From Cellulosimicrobium sp. CUA-896 (GTDB lineage: Bacteria > Actinomycetota > Actinomycetes > Actinomycetales > Cellulomonadaceae): 64,000 nt of DNA. The position numbers and the translations under genes are program-made. Location of the stretch: positions 1-64,000 of the forward strand of contig NZ_MKKH01000006.1 of assembly GCF_001942335.1 (NCBI RefSeq), given 5' to 3'. This document shows positions 10,087 to 18,816 of this stretch, piece by piece. Below the pieces are notes generated by a model, which had not been told where the DNA came from, ran no database searches, and saw nothing but the letters and a program-made list of their open reading frames with translations. Positions within the stretch are counted from its first letter, which is position 1. Each line of letters starts with the position of its first letter.

Positions 10087-10674
10087 ATGGCGCTCGCCAC
10101 CTATCTGAACGACCACGCGACGGGTGCCGCGGGCGCGCTGGGCGAGGGCGTCGAGGTGTCCATCATCGTGCGGGACCACGGCGTCACGCTGCTCGCCGGC
10201 AGCAGTTCACCGGCAGCCGGGCGCTGCGACCAGGTGGAGGCGCGCGCCGAGGACGGGCCGTGCATCGAGGCGATGACCCACCGGAAGGTCCAGGTCGTGT
10301 CGAGCGTGCCGCGGGAGCGGCGATGGCGGGAGTGGCGGGACGCCACCGTGCGCGAGGGGTTCCACCGGACGGTGGCGGTGCCCGCGAAGGTGGGCCCGGG
10401 GACGATGGTCGCGCTCGACGTCTACTCCCGCGCGGACGCCGAGTGGAACCCCGGGCTCCTGCGCACGGCGCGGGCGATGGCCGACCTGGTCGCGACGGAC
10501 GTGCGACTCCATCTGCGCTTCGCCGACGTGGAGGACGCGGCGGCGGGCATGTACCGCAGGATGTCCGACGACACGGCGGTCGAGCGTGCCGTGGGCACGA
10601 TCATGGAGGCCAACGCCTGCACGCCCGAAGCGGCCCGGCAGACGATCACGGAGCTGCGCGGCGCCGGGGCGTGA
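10087..10674 (+). CDS. GAF-domain protein with short ANTAR-like tail
   Basis: 195 residues; ribosome binding site GGAGG lies just upstream and a GTG at 10084 is an alternative start. Residues about 1-145 form a GAF domain (GVEVSIIVRDHGVTLLAGSS, AEDGPCIEAM, MVALDVYSR), a ligand- or signal-sensing fold. The tail DTAVERAVGTIMEANACTPE then AARQTITELRGAGA resembles the start of an ANTAR RNA-binding domain but stops about 15-20 residues early. In actinobacteria GAF-ANTAR proteins act as antiterminators; this one may be a degenerate or purely sensory form. Confidence 0.75.
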   Translation: MALATYLNDHATGAAGALGEGVEVSIIVRDHGVTLLAGSSSPAAGRCDQVEARAEDGPCIEAMTHRKVQVVSSVPRERRWREWRDATVREGFHRTVAVPAKVGPGTMVALDVYSRADAEWNPGLLRTARAMADLVATDVRLHLRFADVEDAAAGMYRRMSDDTAVERAVGTIMEANACTPEAARQTITELRGAGA

Positions 10675-10679
10675 GTCCT

Positions 10680-10716
10680 CGGGCGATCGCCGAGTCGGTC
10701 CTTCGGGCGATCGCCG
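10680..10716. repeat. Direct repeat of a 13-mer with palindromic core
   Basis: CGGGCGATCGCCG occurs at 10680-10692 and again at 10704-10716, each with the self-complementary core GGCGATCGCC. It lies in the 170-base gap between the GAF gene and the next lipoprotein, a place for a regulator, but no protein can be named. Confidence 0.45.
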
Positions 10717-10843
10717 TCGGGGACGGCCGGGCGACGCGGGTGGGCGACACAGGTCGGACGGGCGCTGGCACGGACAGCGATTTGCCGAATCGTTGACCGT
10801 CTGATGTCCTGCGTGAGCATCGGACACGACGACGGGATGACGA

Positions 10844-11299
10844 ATGCAGCGGCGTCTCGGCCAGGCTCGCCCTCTGACGGCACGACTCGCCCCGGCGATC
10901 GCGGTCCTCGCGCTGGGCGCTCTTGCGGCGTGCAGCGGCGGGGGTCCGGGGTGCGCTCCGTCGGACGTGTTCGAGACCGAGGCCGGGCCGGAGGACGCGA
11001 TCGACACCTCGGCCGAGGCGGCCGACGAGTTCGGAGAGGCACGCCTGCTGCACGAGGAGGGTGCGTTCGCGTTCTTCCTCGTCGAGCAGCCGGAGACGCG
11101 AGGTCAGGTCTGCGTGTGGGTCGAGCAGGATGCGGCCTTCTTGTCGAGCGGGTGCAGCTCGCAGACCGTGGATCTGTGGGCGGGTCTCGACGGCGGCGGC
11201 GTCGGCGTCGGTGTCGTGTACGACGTGAAGGGCGACGTCGAGCGTCGGGCACCAGGCTCCTACCGCGTCGTCGACCCCTGCCTGGCCGTCAACACCTGA
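10844..11299 (+). CDS. Putative lipoprotein of unknown function
   Basis: Intact, 151 residues. Signal peptide with lipobox LAAC (MQRRLGQARPLTARLAPAIA then VLALGALAAC), followed by Ser/Gly and an acidic soluble domain with cysteines in GPGCAPSD, GQVCVWV, SSGCSSQ and VDPCLAV, probably paired. No family is recognised. It may have its own promoter in the preceding gap. Confidence 0.6.
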   Translation: MQRRLGQARPLTARLAPAIAVLALGALAACSGGGPGCAPSDVFETEAGPEDAIDTSAEAADEFGEARLLHEEGAFAFFLVEQPETRGQVCVWVEQDAAFLSSGCSSQTVDLWAGLDGGGVGVGVVYDVKGDVERRAPGSYRVVDPCLAVNT

Positions 11300-11335
11300 T
11301 GCTCACAGCGCTGCACCCGGCGCGGTCCGCCGTCG

Positions 11336-12184
11336 TCACGCCAGCCCGAGCGACTGCTTCCACTCCAGCCGCAGGAGCGCGTACCCGACGAACGCGACGA
11401 CGTCGAGCAGCGTGTGCGCGATGACGAGCGGCATGACGCGGTGCCGCCCCCAGCGGGACGTGTACCACCAGGAGAAGACGACGCCCATGACGACGTTGCC
11501 GATGAACGGCCCGATGCCCTGGTACAGGTGGTAGGCGCCGCGCAGCAGCGAGCTCCAGACCACGAACTGCACGCGCCCCCAGCCGAGGTCGCGCGTGCGT
11601 TCGTACAGATAGCCGACGGCGATGACCTCCTCGAGCAGCCCGTTCTGCAGCGCGGAGAGGATGAGGACGGGGACGGTCCACCACGCGGCGTTGAGGGCGG
11701 ACGCCTGCACCTCGACGGTGATGCCGAGCGCGCGTCCCAGCAGGTAGAACGCCAGCCCGGGGATGCCGATCGCCGCGGCCAGCGCGAACCCCCAGCCGAC
11801 GTCGCGGACGGGCTGGGCGCCGTCGAGACCGATGGCCCGCACGGCAGACCGGCCGCGCGCGCTGAGCAGGTAGAGCGCGAGCGCGACGGGCAGCACGGCG
11901 AAGACGATCCCGACGAGCTGGTACGTCAGGTCGAGGTACGGGCGCGCCGACTGGCTGACGTTGAGGCTGGCCGACTGGTCGCGCAGCGCCGTCCCGGCCG
12001 TGAGCCGCGCGACGATGTTGATGAGCGCGTACACCGCCGACTGGCCGAGGCTCAGGCCGAGGACGATCCAGATCTCGGCGGTGGTGCGGCGTCGCGCGGA
12101 CCGGTCCGGCCGTGGCGCGGGGGCGTCGGGCGGCACGGGCGACGCGACGGTGGACGCGGCGGCGTCGGCGGGCTGGTGGGGCAC
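11336..12184 (-). CDS. CPBP-family intramembrane protease
   Basis: 282 residues with about eight hydrophobic helices. CPBP (CaaX protease / bacteriocin-processing) motifs are visible: motif 1 LLEEVIAVGYLYER, motif 2 LLRGAYHLYQG, motif 3 VIAHTLLDVVAF. The usual EExxxR becomes EEVIAVG followed later by YER, so the Arg is displaced. The family acts in membrane proteolysis, prenyl-protein processing and bacteriocin immunity. The N-terminal 35 residues are Pro/Ala-rich. The neighbours give no hint of the target. Confidence 0.8.
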   Translation of the reverse strand: MPHQPADAAASTVASPVPPDAPAPRPDRSARRRTTAEIWIVLGLSLGQSAVYALINIVARLTAGTALRDQSASLNVSQSARPYLDLTYQLVGIVFAVLPVALALYLLSARGRSAVRAIGLDGAQPVRDVGWGFALAAAIGIPGLAFYLLGRALGITVEVQASALNAAWWTVPVLILSALQNGLLEEVIAVGYLYERTRDLGWGRVQFVVWSSLLRGAYHLYQGIGPFIGNVVMGVVFSWWYTSRWGRHRVMPLVIAHTLLDVVAFVGYALLRLEWKQSLGLA

Positions 12185-12269
12185 CGTCCGGTTATAGCAC
12201 CGCCGCCGGGACGCGGCCTCGACGTCGGCTGAGAGCCCGCCGGACGCCGATCACGTCCCTGGTCGCCGT

Positions 12270-12324
12270 CGAGCACGATGTCGGTGCCGCCAGGAGCCGC
12301 AATACGGCAGCAACGTCGTGCTCG
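12270..12324. repeat. Degenerate palindrome, possible member of a dispersed family
   Basis: Perfect 9-bp outer arms (CGAGCACGA at 12270-12278, TCGTGCTCG at 12316-12324) enclose a weakly paired interior. Its edges resemble the flanks of the clear copies at 50450 and 52193 (CTCGTGCTCGG, GTGTTCGGCGG). It lies in the gap between the CPBP gene and the RHH gene. Confidence 0.4.
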
Positions 12325-12337
12325 GCGGCGGGGCGGG

Positions 12338-12658
12338 TCACGGCTCGCGCGGCGGGCGGCCCGGACGGCGCACGGGCGCCACGTCGCGCGGCAGCCGCCC
12401 GGCGTCCGAGAGTGCCCGGCGCAGCAACATCTCGACCTGTGCGTTGACGCTGCGCAGGTCGTCGCCGGCCCACCGGGCGAGCGCGTCGTGCACCGCGGGG
12501 TCGAGCCGCAGCAGCACCGACTTGCGCTGCGCCTTCCGCGGCCGGGCCGTTCGCTCCTCCTCCCCGACGGTTCCGCCGTCGCCGTCGGCCCCGGGCGCGC
12601 CGGTGCCCGACGACGGCCGCTCGCCGTCGCCGGGCAGGTCCGGGTCCGCAGAGGTCAC
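12338..12658 (-). CDS. Ribbon-helix-helix (HicB/Arc-like) regulator
   Basis: 106 residues from a GTG start overlapping the stop of the SPFH gene (GTGA). After a disordered Gly/Asp/Ser-rich first half comes [20 protein letters not shown] followed by [18 protein letters not shown], the beta-strand plus two helices of Arc/HicB-type ribbon-helix-helix DNA-binding proteins, and a basic Pro/Arg tail. No toxin partner is encoded. The translational coupling with an SPFH gene suggests it regulates this operon, perhaps through the palindrome at 13657-13666. Confidence 0.78.
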   Translation of the reverse strand: MTSADPDLPGDGERPSSGTGAPGADGDGGTVGEEERTARPRKAQRKSVLLRLDPAVHDALARWAGDDLRSVNAQVEMLLRRALSDAGRLPRDVAPVRRPGRPPREP

Positions 12659-13604
12659 TGGTAGAGCGACCCCGCGTTGACGACGGGCGTCGCGCGGCTC
12701 TCGCCGCACAGCACGACCAGCAGGTTGGACACCATCGTGGCGCGGCGCTCGTCGTCGAGCACGACGACGTCGTCCCGCTCGAGCCGCGCGAGCGCGTCCT
12801 CGACCATCGACACCGCACCCTCGACGATGCGCGAGCGGGCCGCGATGATCGCGCCCGCCTGCTGGCGCTGGAGCATCGCCTGCGCGATCTCGGGCGCGTA
12901 GGCGAGGTTGGAGATGCGCGCCTCGATGACCTCGACGCCCGCGACGACGACGCGCTCGGCGACCTCCGCCGCGATCTCGGCGGAGACGACCTCCGTCGCG
13001 CCGCGCAGCGACTCCTCGCCGGCGTCGGCGTCGTCGTACGGGTGGGACATCGCGACGTGGCGCAGCGCGGACTCGGCCTGCACCACGACGAAGTCGTCGT
13101 AGTCCTCGACGGCGAAGCTGGCCTTCGCGGTGTCGGCGACCTGCCACACGACGATCGCCGCGATGTTGATGGGGTTGCCGTCGGCGTCGTTGACCTTGAG
13201 CTCGCTCGTCTCGAAGTTGCGCACGCGCACGGACACGCGGCGGCGCGTGGTGAGCGGCACCGTCAGCACGAGGCCGGTGCGACGGATGGTGCCGAGGTAC
13301 CGGCCGAAGAGCTGCACGACGAGCGTCTGGCCCGGGCTCACGACCGAGATGCCGGTGAAGAGCCCGATCCCCACCACGAGGCACACGACCGCGGCCACGG
13401 CGGACGCCGGCGTCGCGACGGCGAACAGCACGATGCCGAGACCGGCGAGCGCGAAGGCGAGGACGAGCGCGACGATCGCGCCGCCGGCGCGAGCGACCAC
13501 GCGGGACGCTCGGTGACGTCCACGCGGGTGCCCGCGTGGCCGACGGGCCGCCCGGTCGGTTCGCCGCCGACGGACTCCTGCGGTGGGGTGACGGTCTCGG
13601 TCAT
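12655..13604 (-). CDS. SPFH/Band-7 domain membrane protein, frameshifted
   Basis: About 316 residues. The true N-terminus starts [20 protein letters not shown] with an AGGAAGGA site just upstream; the frame changes near 13490-13500, and the continuation has two membrane helices ([20 protein letters not shown] and [20 protein letters not shown]). The SPFH domain follows ([40 protein letters not shown], the long helix [20 protein letters not shown]). SPFH proteins scaffold membrane microdomains and proteases. It overlaps the RHH gene downstream. Confidence 0.85.
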
Positions 13605-13656
13605 GGTCGCAGTCCTTCCTGCGGCCGCGCCGGCCGCCGATCATGTGGATAGCAAA

Positions 13657-13666
13657 GTGATATCAC
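13657..13666. promoter_or_regulatory. Palindromic operator GTGATATCAC
   Basis: A perfect 10-bp palindrome in an unusually AT-rich island, 53 bases upstream of the SPFH start and directly after the antiporter stop codon (13668-13670). Position and symmetry fit an operator for the dimeric ribbon-helix-helix protein of the same operon. Confidence 0.6.
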
Positions 13667-13667
13667 A

Positions 13668-14883
13668 TTAATCGGCGGAGCGGCGGGCGTACAGACGGAC
13701 GAACGGGGCCGCCGTCGTGCCGTGCACGACCGTGCTCGCGGCCACGGCCAGCATCCCGATCGCGAAGACCCGCGGGTCGTCCACGCCCTCGTCGCGCGCG
13801 TGCGCGAGGTAGAACACCGCGGAGACGCCCATCGGGCCGAACCATCCGGCGAAGGCCGCGTCGCGCCACCGCATGCCCAGCGGCACGCGCGACGCGAGGA
13901 CGGCCGGGAGCCGCCGCAGGAGGAGCACGCCGACGACCACGAGCACGACCCCAGGGCCCATCCGCGCCCACTCCGACCAGGGGAGCGCTGCGCCCACCAG
14001 GGCGAAGAACGGCACGACCGCGTACCGGTTGACCGCCTCGTCGACGGTGTCCTGGCGCGAGCGGGTCGAGGCGCCGGTGCGCGCGCCGTAGGCGATGCCG
14101 GCGACGAAGACCGCGAGCACGCCGTCGGTCTGCGCGAGGCGTGCGACGCCGAGGGTCGCGACGGCGAGGAGCAGCGTCAGCACGAGCGCCGGGCCGTCGT
14201 CGAGGTCCCGGTGGCGGGTCGCCGCGCGGCGGCCCGCCGCGACGGCGAGCCCGAGGGCGGCGCCGATCGCGACGGCGCCACCGACCTCCCACAGCAGGCG
14301 CACGAGCTCGTGGGCGACGTCCCGCGACGGCAGGGCGAACGAGACGGCGATCGCGACGAGCGGCAGCGCGAGCCCGTCGTTCGCGCCGCTCTCGGCCGTG
14401 AGCACCGCGCGCAGCCGCTGCGGGAGCGACCGCTGGGCCACGTCGCCCGTCACGACGGAGGCGGCGAGCACGGGGTCGGTGGGGCTCAGGCACGCCCCCA
14501 CGACCGCGGCGAGCGCGAGGGGGAGGCCGAGCGTCAGCGCCAGCGCGCCGGACACGACCGCGGCGACGGGCATGACGACGACGAGCAGCCAGAGGACCGG
14601 GCGCCAGATCGCCCGCAGCGTCGTCGCGGGGAAGCGCAGCGCCGCGGCCATGACGGAGCCGGCGAGCAGGAGGCGCGAGACCTCGAGCAGGAGGGTGTCC
14701 CGCTGCTCGGCGTCCCAGCCGAGCGCGCCCGAGCCGCCGAAGCAGCCCCGTCTGCGCGAGCGCGACGCCGAGCAGGAGCGCCACGAGAGGCTCGGTGACC
14801 GGCAGGCTGCGCAGCCGTCGGCTCCACAGGGCGAGCCCCACGCTCGCGACCCCGAGCACGGCGTACACCCAGGCCAGTCCCAC
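13668..14883 (-). CDS. Cation/proton antiporter, CPA1 family, frameshifted
   Basis: About 404 residues. GTG start behind AGGAAGGAGA. The N-terminal part (VGLAWVYAVLGVASVGLALW, PVTEPLVALLLGVALAQTGL) is in one frame; after a change at about 14730-14760 the rest is in another. CPA1 marks: ACLSPTDPVLAASVVTG (the acidic pair region of helix 5) and LTAESGANDGLALPLVAIAV (the ND ion-binding motif). About 12 helices. It exchanges Na+ or K+ for protons. The gene ends against the SPFH promoter. Confidence 0.82.
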
Positions 14884-14993
14884 CTCGTCTCCTTCCTCGC
14901 CGGAGCCCGTCCGGCGTGCGTCCGACGCTAGGACGCGCGCGCCCGCCTCGCATGCTTGCCAGACCGGGGTCCGGCGGGCCATGATGGAAGCAC

Positions 14994-15006
14994 TTTGCAG
15001 CGCAAA
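14994..15006 (+). promoter_or_regulatory. Inverted repeat TTTGC-AGC-GCAAA
   Basis: Five-bp arms around AGC, embedded in a direct repeat CACTTTG (14991-14997 and 15009-15015 region). It lies 24 bases upstream of the ATG at 15030 of an operon that contains a winged-helix regulator (15718), so self-control is likely. Confidence 0.55.
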
Positions 15007-15029
15007 CCACTTTGACGCCGGAGGCGTGC

Positions 15030-15725
15030 ATGACCGACGACCGACCGCACGACGCTCCCCTCGACCCGGCGGAGTCGCTGCGGCTCATCCGCGCTCAGCA
15101 GGAGCGCGCGCGCTCGGCGACCGAGCCGGACGGTCGCCTGCTCTACCTCGCGTGGGGCGTCGCCTGGCTCGTCGGCTACCTCAGCCTGTGGACGAGCGCC
15201 CGCCAGGGGGCCGACGGGCAGCCCGCGTCGTGGGCGTTCGCCGTGTTCGGCGGGGCCATCGTCTCCGCGGTGGCGTTCACCATCGTCCACAGCGTGAGCC
15301 GCACGGCCGGCACCCGTGGCGTCAGCGCCCGCACCGGGATGCTCTACGGCTGGTCCTGGATGCTCGGCTTCGTCGCCCTCGCCGCCGTCCTCGGCGGCCT
15401 CGCGCGGGCCGGGGCGTCCGAGGAGGTCATGTCGCTCGCCAGCAACGCGCTCGCGTGCGTCGTCGTCGGGCTGCTCTACCTCGGCGGCGCGGCCGCCTTC
15501 CAGGACACGCGCCTGTTCGTGCTCGGCGTGTGGATCCTCCTCGTGGCGGCCGTCGCCACCTTCGCGGGACTGCCCCTGACGTACCTGGTCATGGCGCTCC
15601 TCGGCGGGGGCGGCTTCCTCGTCATGGCGGGTACCGAGCATCTGCTGCGCGTCCGACGACGACGTCTCGCCGCCGACGCCGGGCCTACCGGCCGGGGCGC
15701 GACGACGGAGGTGGCCGATGCCTGA
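15030..15725 (+). CDS. Six-helix membrane protein, first gene of an ABC operon
   Basis: 231 residues from MTDDRPHDAP; GGAGG about 8 bases upstream favours this ATG over one at 15012. The start is hydrophilic (SLRLIRAQQERARSATEPDG), then six helices in pairs. No named family is recognised; proteins of this look often sit with winged-helix regulators and ABC exporters in actinobacteria. Its last 8 bases overlap the regulator gene. Confidence 0.65.
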   Translation: MTDDRPHDAPLDPAESLRLIRAQQERARSATEPDGRLLYLAWGVAWLVGYLSLWTSARQGADGQPASWAFAVFGGAIVSAVAFTIVHSVSRTAGTRGVSARTGMLYGWSWMLGFVALAAVLGGLARAGASEEVMSLASNALACVVVGLLYLGGAAAFQDTRLFVLGVWILLVAAVATFAGLPLTYLVMALLGGGGFLVMAGTEHLLRVRRRRLAADAGPTGRGATTEVADA

Positions 15726-16023
15726 CGGCGGGCTCGACCCCGTGATCCACGCCCCGGCACGGCTCCGGGTGGTCGCGACCCTCGCCGCGCTCGGACCCGG
15801 GGACGAGCTGTCGTTCCCCAAGCTCCAGAAGCTGCTCGACATGACTGCGGGCAACCTCTCGACCCACCTGCGCAAGCTCGAGGACGCCGGCTACGTCCAC
15901 GTCACCAAGACGCACGAGGGCCGTACCCCCGCCACCTACCTCCGCCTCACCGGTGCCGGCCGCGCCGCGTTCGAGGCGTACACGACCGCACTGACCACCC
16001 TCCTGAGAGGAACCGCATCATGA
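15718..16023 (+). CDS. Winged helix-turn-helix transcriptional regulator
   Basis: Intact, 101 residues. One compact domain: helices LRVVATLAALGPGDELSFPK, recognition region LLDMTAGNLSTHLRKLEDAG and wing YVHVTKTHEGRTPATYLRLT. It matches the stand-alone winged-helix (MarR/ArsR-like, HTH_34 type) proteins that repress small operons. It overlaps both neighbours (ATGA with the ATPase gene at 16020), and likely binds the inverted repeat at 14994-15006. Confidence 0.85.
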   Translation: MPDGGLDPVIHAPARLRVVATLAALGPGDELSFPKLQKLLDMTAGNLSTHLRKLEDAGYVHVTKTHEGRTPATYLRLTGAGRAAFEAYTTALTTLLRGTAS

Positions 16024-16972
16024 CCGCACCACCCACGTCGCCGCCCCCGGCCGCGCGGGCCGCACGGACGACGCCCGACGCCGCCGCCCCGCTCGTGGCG
16101 GCGCAGGGCGTGACCAAGCGCTTCGGCACGGTGGTCGCGCTCGACGACGTCTCGCTGACCGTCGGCACCGGCGAGCTCGTCGGACTCCTCGGCCCGAACG
16201 GCGCCGGCAAGTCGACCCTGCTGTCGCTCGTGAGCGGCCAACGGCGCCCGGACGAGGGAGCCGTCCGCCTGTTCGGCGGCGACCCCCGCGACGCCCGCAG
16301 CCGGCTTGGTCTCGGCATCACGCCGCAGGAGACGGGCCCGCCCGCGACGCTCAAGGTGCGCGAGGTCGTCGACTTCGTCGGCGGGCACTACCCGGACCCG
16401 GTCCCGACCGCCGCGCTCCTCGACCAGTTCGGCCTCACCGAGCTCGCCGGGCGCCAGGCCGGCGCGATGTCCGGCGGGCAGAAGCGTCGCCTCGCCGTCG
16501 CCCTGTCGCTCGTGGGGCGCCCGCGCGTCGTCCTGCTCGACGAGCCCACGACCGGCCTCGACGTCGGGGCCCGCCAGGCGCTGTGGGACGCGATCCGCGC
16601 CTACCACGCGGACGGCGGGACGGTCCTGCTCACGAGCCACTACCTCGAGGAGGTGCAGGCGCTCGCGCAGCGGGTCGTCGTCATCGACCAGGGCGTCGTC
16701 AAGGCGGATGACGCGCTCGACGCGATCCTGCGCCGCGTCTCGCTGCGCCGGGTCGCGGTGCGGTCGGCCACCGACCTCGCGAGCCGCCCCGGCGTCGTGC
16801 GGGCCGAGGCGCTCGCCGACGGCCGCCAGGAGCTGTACACGCCCGGCGCCGACGCGTTCGTCCGCGACCTCGTCACCTCGGGCACCGACTTCAGCGACCT
16901 CGAGATCCGTGGCGCCAGCTCGAGGAGGCGTTCGAGGAGATGGTCGCCCGCGACGTGGAGGGAGCACGATGA
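16020..16972 (+). CDS. ABC-2 type exporter ATPase, frameshifted at the 3' end
   Basis: About 317 residues. Walker A GPNGAGKST, Q-loop ITPQETGPPATLKVRE, signature MSGGQKRRLAVALSL, Walker B RVVLLDEPTTGLDVGA and switch His (LLTSHYLEE) are intact. The frame changes at about 16910-16920; read in the next frame the protein ends with QLEEAFEEMVARDVEGAR and a TGA overlapping the permease ATG at 16969. It would power the partner permease to export an unknown lipid, peptide or drug. Confidence 0.87.
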
Positions 16973-17779
16973 GCACCACGACCAGCACCACCGCCGGCAC
17001 CACCGCCGGCACCGCGACGCACGCCCCGCCCGGCCCGTGCGGCTGACCTGGCTGCACCTGAGGTACCAGTTCCTCGAGACCGTGCGCGTACCGATCGCCG
17101 TCCTGGGCAACCTGCTGTTCCCCGCGCTCGCGATGTTCTTCTTCGTCGTGCCGCAGCCCGCGGTCGCGCAGGACCCCGTCGCGGCAACCACCGCCGTCGC
17201 CTCCCTCGGCCTGTTCGCCGTCTGCTCGGCGAGCCTGTTCACCTACGGGCTCGGGGTCGCGGAGGACCGTCAGCTCCCGTTCGACCCGTTCCTGCGGTCG
17301 CTGCCCGCGGGCCCCGCCCCACGGATGATCGCGCGCGTCCTCAACGGCGGCATCTTCGCGCTCTTCGGCCTCGTGCCGCTCATCCTCATCGGGTGGCTCT
17401 TCACCGACGCGTCCGTCACGGCGACCGAGCTCGTCGCGGGCGTGGGCACGATCCTGCTCGTGTCGGTCCCGTTCGTGCTGCTCGGCATGGCGGTCGGGTA
17501 CTCGCTGTCCGCCAAGGCCGCGCTGCCCGTCGTGCAGGTCATCCTCTTCCCGCTCGCGTCGCGGGCGGTCTGTTCCTCCCGCCGCTGCTGTTCCCCGACT
17601 GGCTCGACGGCATCTCCCAGGCGACGCCGACGCGTGGCGGTCGGGACCTGCTCGTCCAGAGCCTCACGGGGGACGCGGCGAACCCGTGGGCGTGGCCGGT
17701 GCTCCTCGGCTGGACGCTGCTGTTCGCCGTCCTCGCCGTCGCCGCCTACCGGCGCGACGAGGGCCGACGGTTCCGCTGA
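16969..17779 (+). CDS. ABC-2 type exporter permease, two frameshifts
   Basis: About 270 residues. After a Thr/Gly/Ala-rich start (MSTTTSTTAGTTAGTATHAP) the frame changes near 17030, then RLTWLHLRYQFLETVRVPIA and helices follow: LLFPALAMFFFVVPQPA, LGLFAVCSASLFTYGLGVAE, GGIFALFGLVPLILIGWLF, GTILLVSVPFVLLGMAVGYS. A second change near 17565 leads to GGLFLPPLLFPDWLDGISQA and a final helix. This is the ABC-2 permease plan with six helices. It ends just before a strong terminator hairpin. Confidence 0.83.
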
Positions 17780-17788
17780 CGCGCCCGT

Positions 17789-17822
17789 CGCGGCGGCGCC
17801 CCGGCCCCGGGGCGCCGCCGCG
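17789..17822. terminator. Bidirectional terminator hairpin
   Basis: A perfect 16-bp GC stem (17789-17804 with 17807-17822) sits between the converging exporter permease and SDR genes, 10 bases after one stop and 8 bases from the other. There is no U-run, as is usual at this GC content. Confidence 0.75.
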
Positions 17823-17830
17823 ACGCCTCC

Positions 17831-18631
17831 TCAGATCGTCGCGACCGAGCCGCCGTCGACCCGGTAGTTGGACCCGTTCACGTAGCTCGCCCGCGCCGAG
17901 CACAGGAACGCGATCGCCGCCGCGACCTCCTCGGCCTTCCCGCGCCGGTCGGTGACGATGCCGGGACGTTCCTCGGCGAGGAAGCTGCGGACGGCCTCGT
18001 CGCGGTCGACCCCGAGCTCGCGGGCACGGGCGTCCATCATCTCGTCGGTCATGGGCGTCGCGACGAACGCCGGCGACACGGCGTTGACCAGCACGCCCTC
18101 GCGCCCGTACGTCTTCGACAGCCCCTTCGCGAGCGACAGGATCCCGGCCTTCGAGGCGCTGTACGGCAGCTCGTCGACGTAGGGCTGGACGCCGTCCTCG
18201 GACGACACGAGCACGATGCGCCCCCACCCGGCCGCGCGCATGCCGGGCAGCAGCGCGCGCACGACGCGGACCGCGGCGAGCAGGTCGACCTGCAACGTCT
18301 CGAGCCAGCCCTCGTCGTCGATCTCGTGGAACAGGCCCTGCGCGCCGTGCACGCCGGCGCAGTGCACGAGCACGTGCGCCCCGCCGAACGTCTGCTCGAC
18401 GACGCGTGCCAGCTCCTCGACGTCCTGCGCCGAGCGCAGGTCCGCCCCGCACGTCGCCCACGTGCCCTCGGGTGCGTCGAGCGACTCGGCGGCGCGCCGC
18501 ACCGACGTCGCGTCCTCGTCCGTCAGGACGACGCGCGCGCCCTCGCGCAGCAGCTCGCGCGCCGTCGCGAGGCCGATGCCCGAGTCCGCCCCGGTGACGA
18601 CGGCGACGCGTCCTTCGATGCCCAGGTCCAC
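17831..18631 (-). CDS. Short-chain dehydrogenase/reductase
   Basis: 266 residues from a GTG start with GGGAG upstream. Classical SDR: cofactor motif TGADSGIGLATAREL, an acidic residue (VVLTDEDATS) at the end of strand 2 that favours NAD(H), NxAG-equivalent VHCAGVHG, catalytic Ser (VLVSSEDG) and YSASK, and C-terminal YVNGSNYRVDGGSVATI. It oxidises or reduces an alcohol/ketone group. It is transcribed away from the IclR gene and may belong to the catabolic block beyond it. Confidence 0.9.
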   Translation of the reverse strand: MDLGIEGRVAVVTGADSGIGLATARELLREGARVVLTDEDATSVRRAAESLDAPEGTWATCGADLRSAQDVEELARVVEQTFGGAHVLVHCAGVHGAQGLFHEIDDEGWLETLQVDLLAAVRVVRALLPGMRAAGWGRIVLVSSEDGVQPYVDELPYSASKAGILSLAKGLSKTYGREGVLVNAVSPAFVATPMTDEMMDARARELGVDRDEAVRSFLAEERPGIVTDRRGKAEEVAAAIAFLCSARASYVNGSNYRVDGGSVATI

Positions 18632-18816
18632 GAGTGCTCCCTTCCGTTCCCGCGCCGGCGAGGTCCGACGGCGCGCCGGTGCACGCGCGCGCCCGGCAGG
18701 GGGAGTGAGCCGGGCGCGTCGCGTCCGGCCATCGTGCGCTCCCGGCCGCCGGGCTCGCACCCCGAGCGGCGATAGGCTGCTCGTCGCGCACGACGGCTCG
18801 GGAGGCGGGAGACCAC
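18632..18816. promoter_or_regulatory. Divergent promoter region, SDR and IclR genes
   Basis: 185 bases. A TAGGCT hexamer at about 18774 is a candidate -10 for the IclR gene, whose ribosome binding site GGGAGG precedes the ATG. This is the natural place for an IclR operator, but no clear palindrome stands out. Confidence 0.45.

Noticed and set aside
12338-12658. Toxin-antitoxin module around the HicB-like protein
   Set aside because: No HicA or other toxin frame lies on either side; the partner is an SPFH protein.
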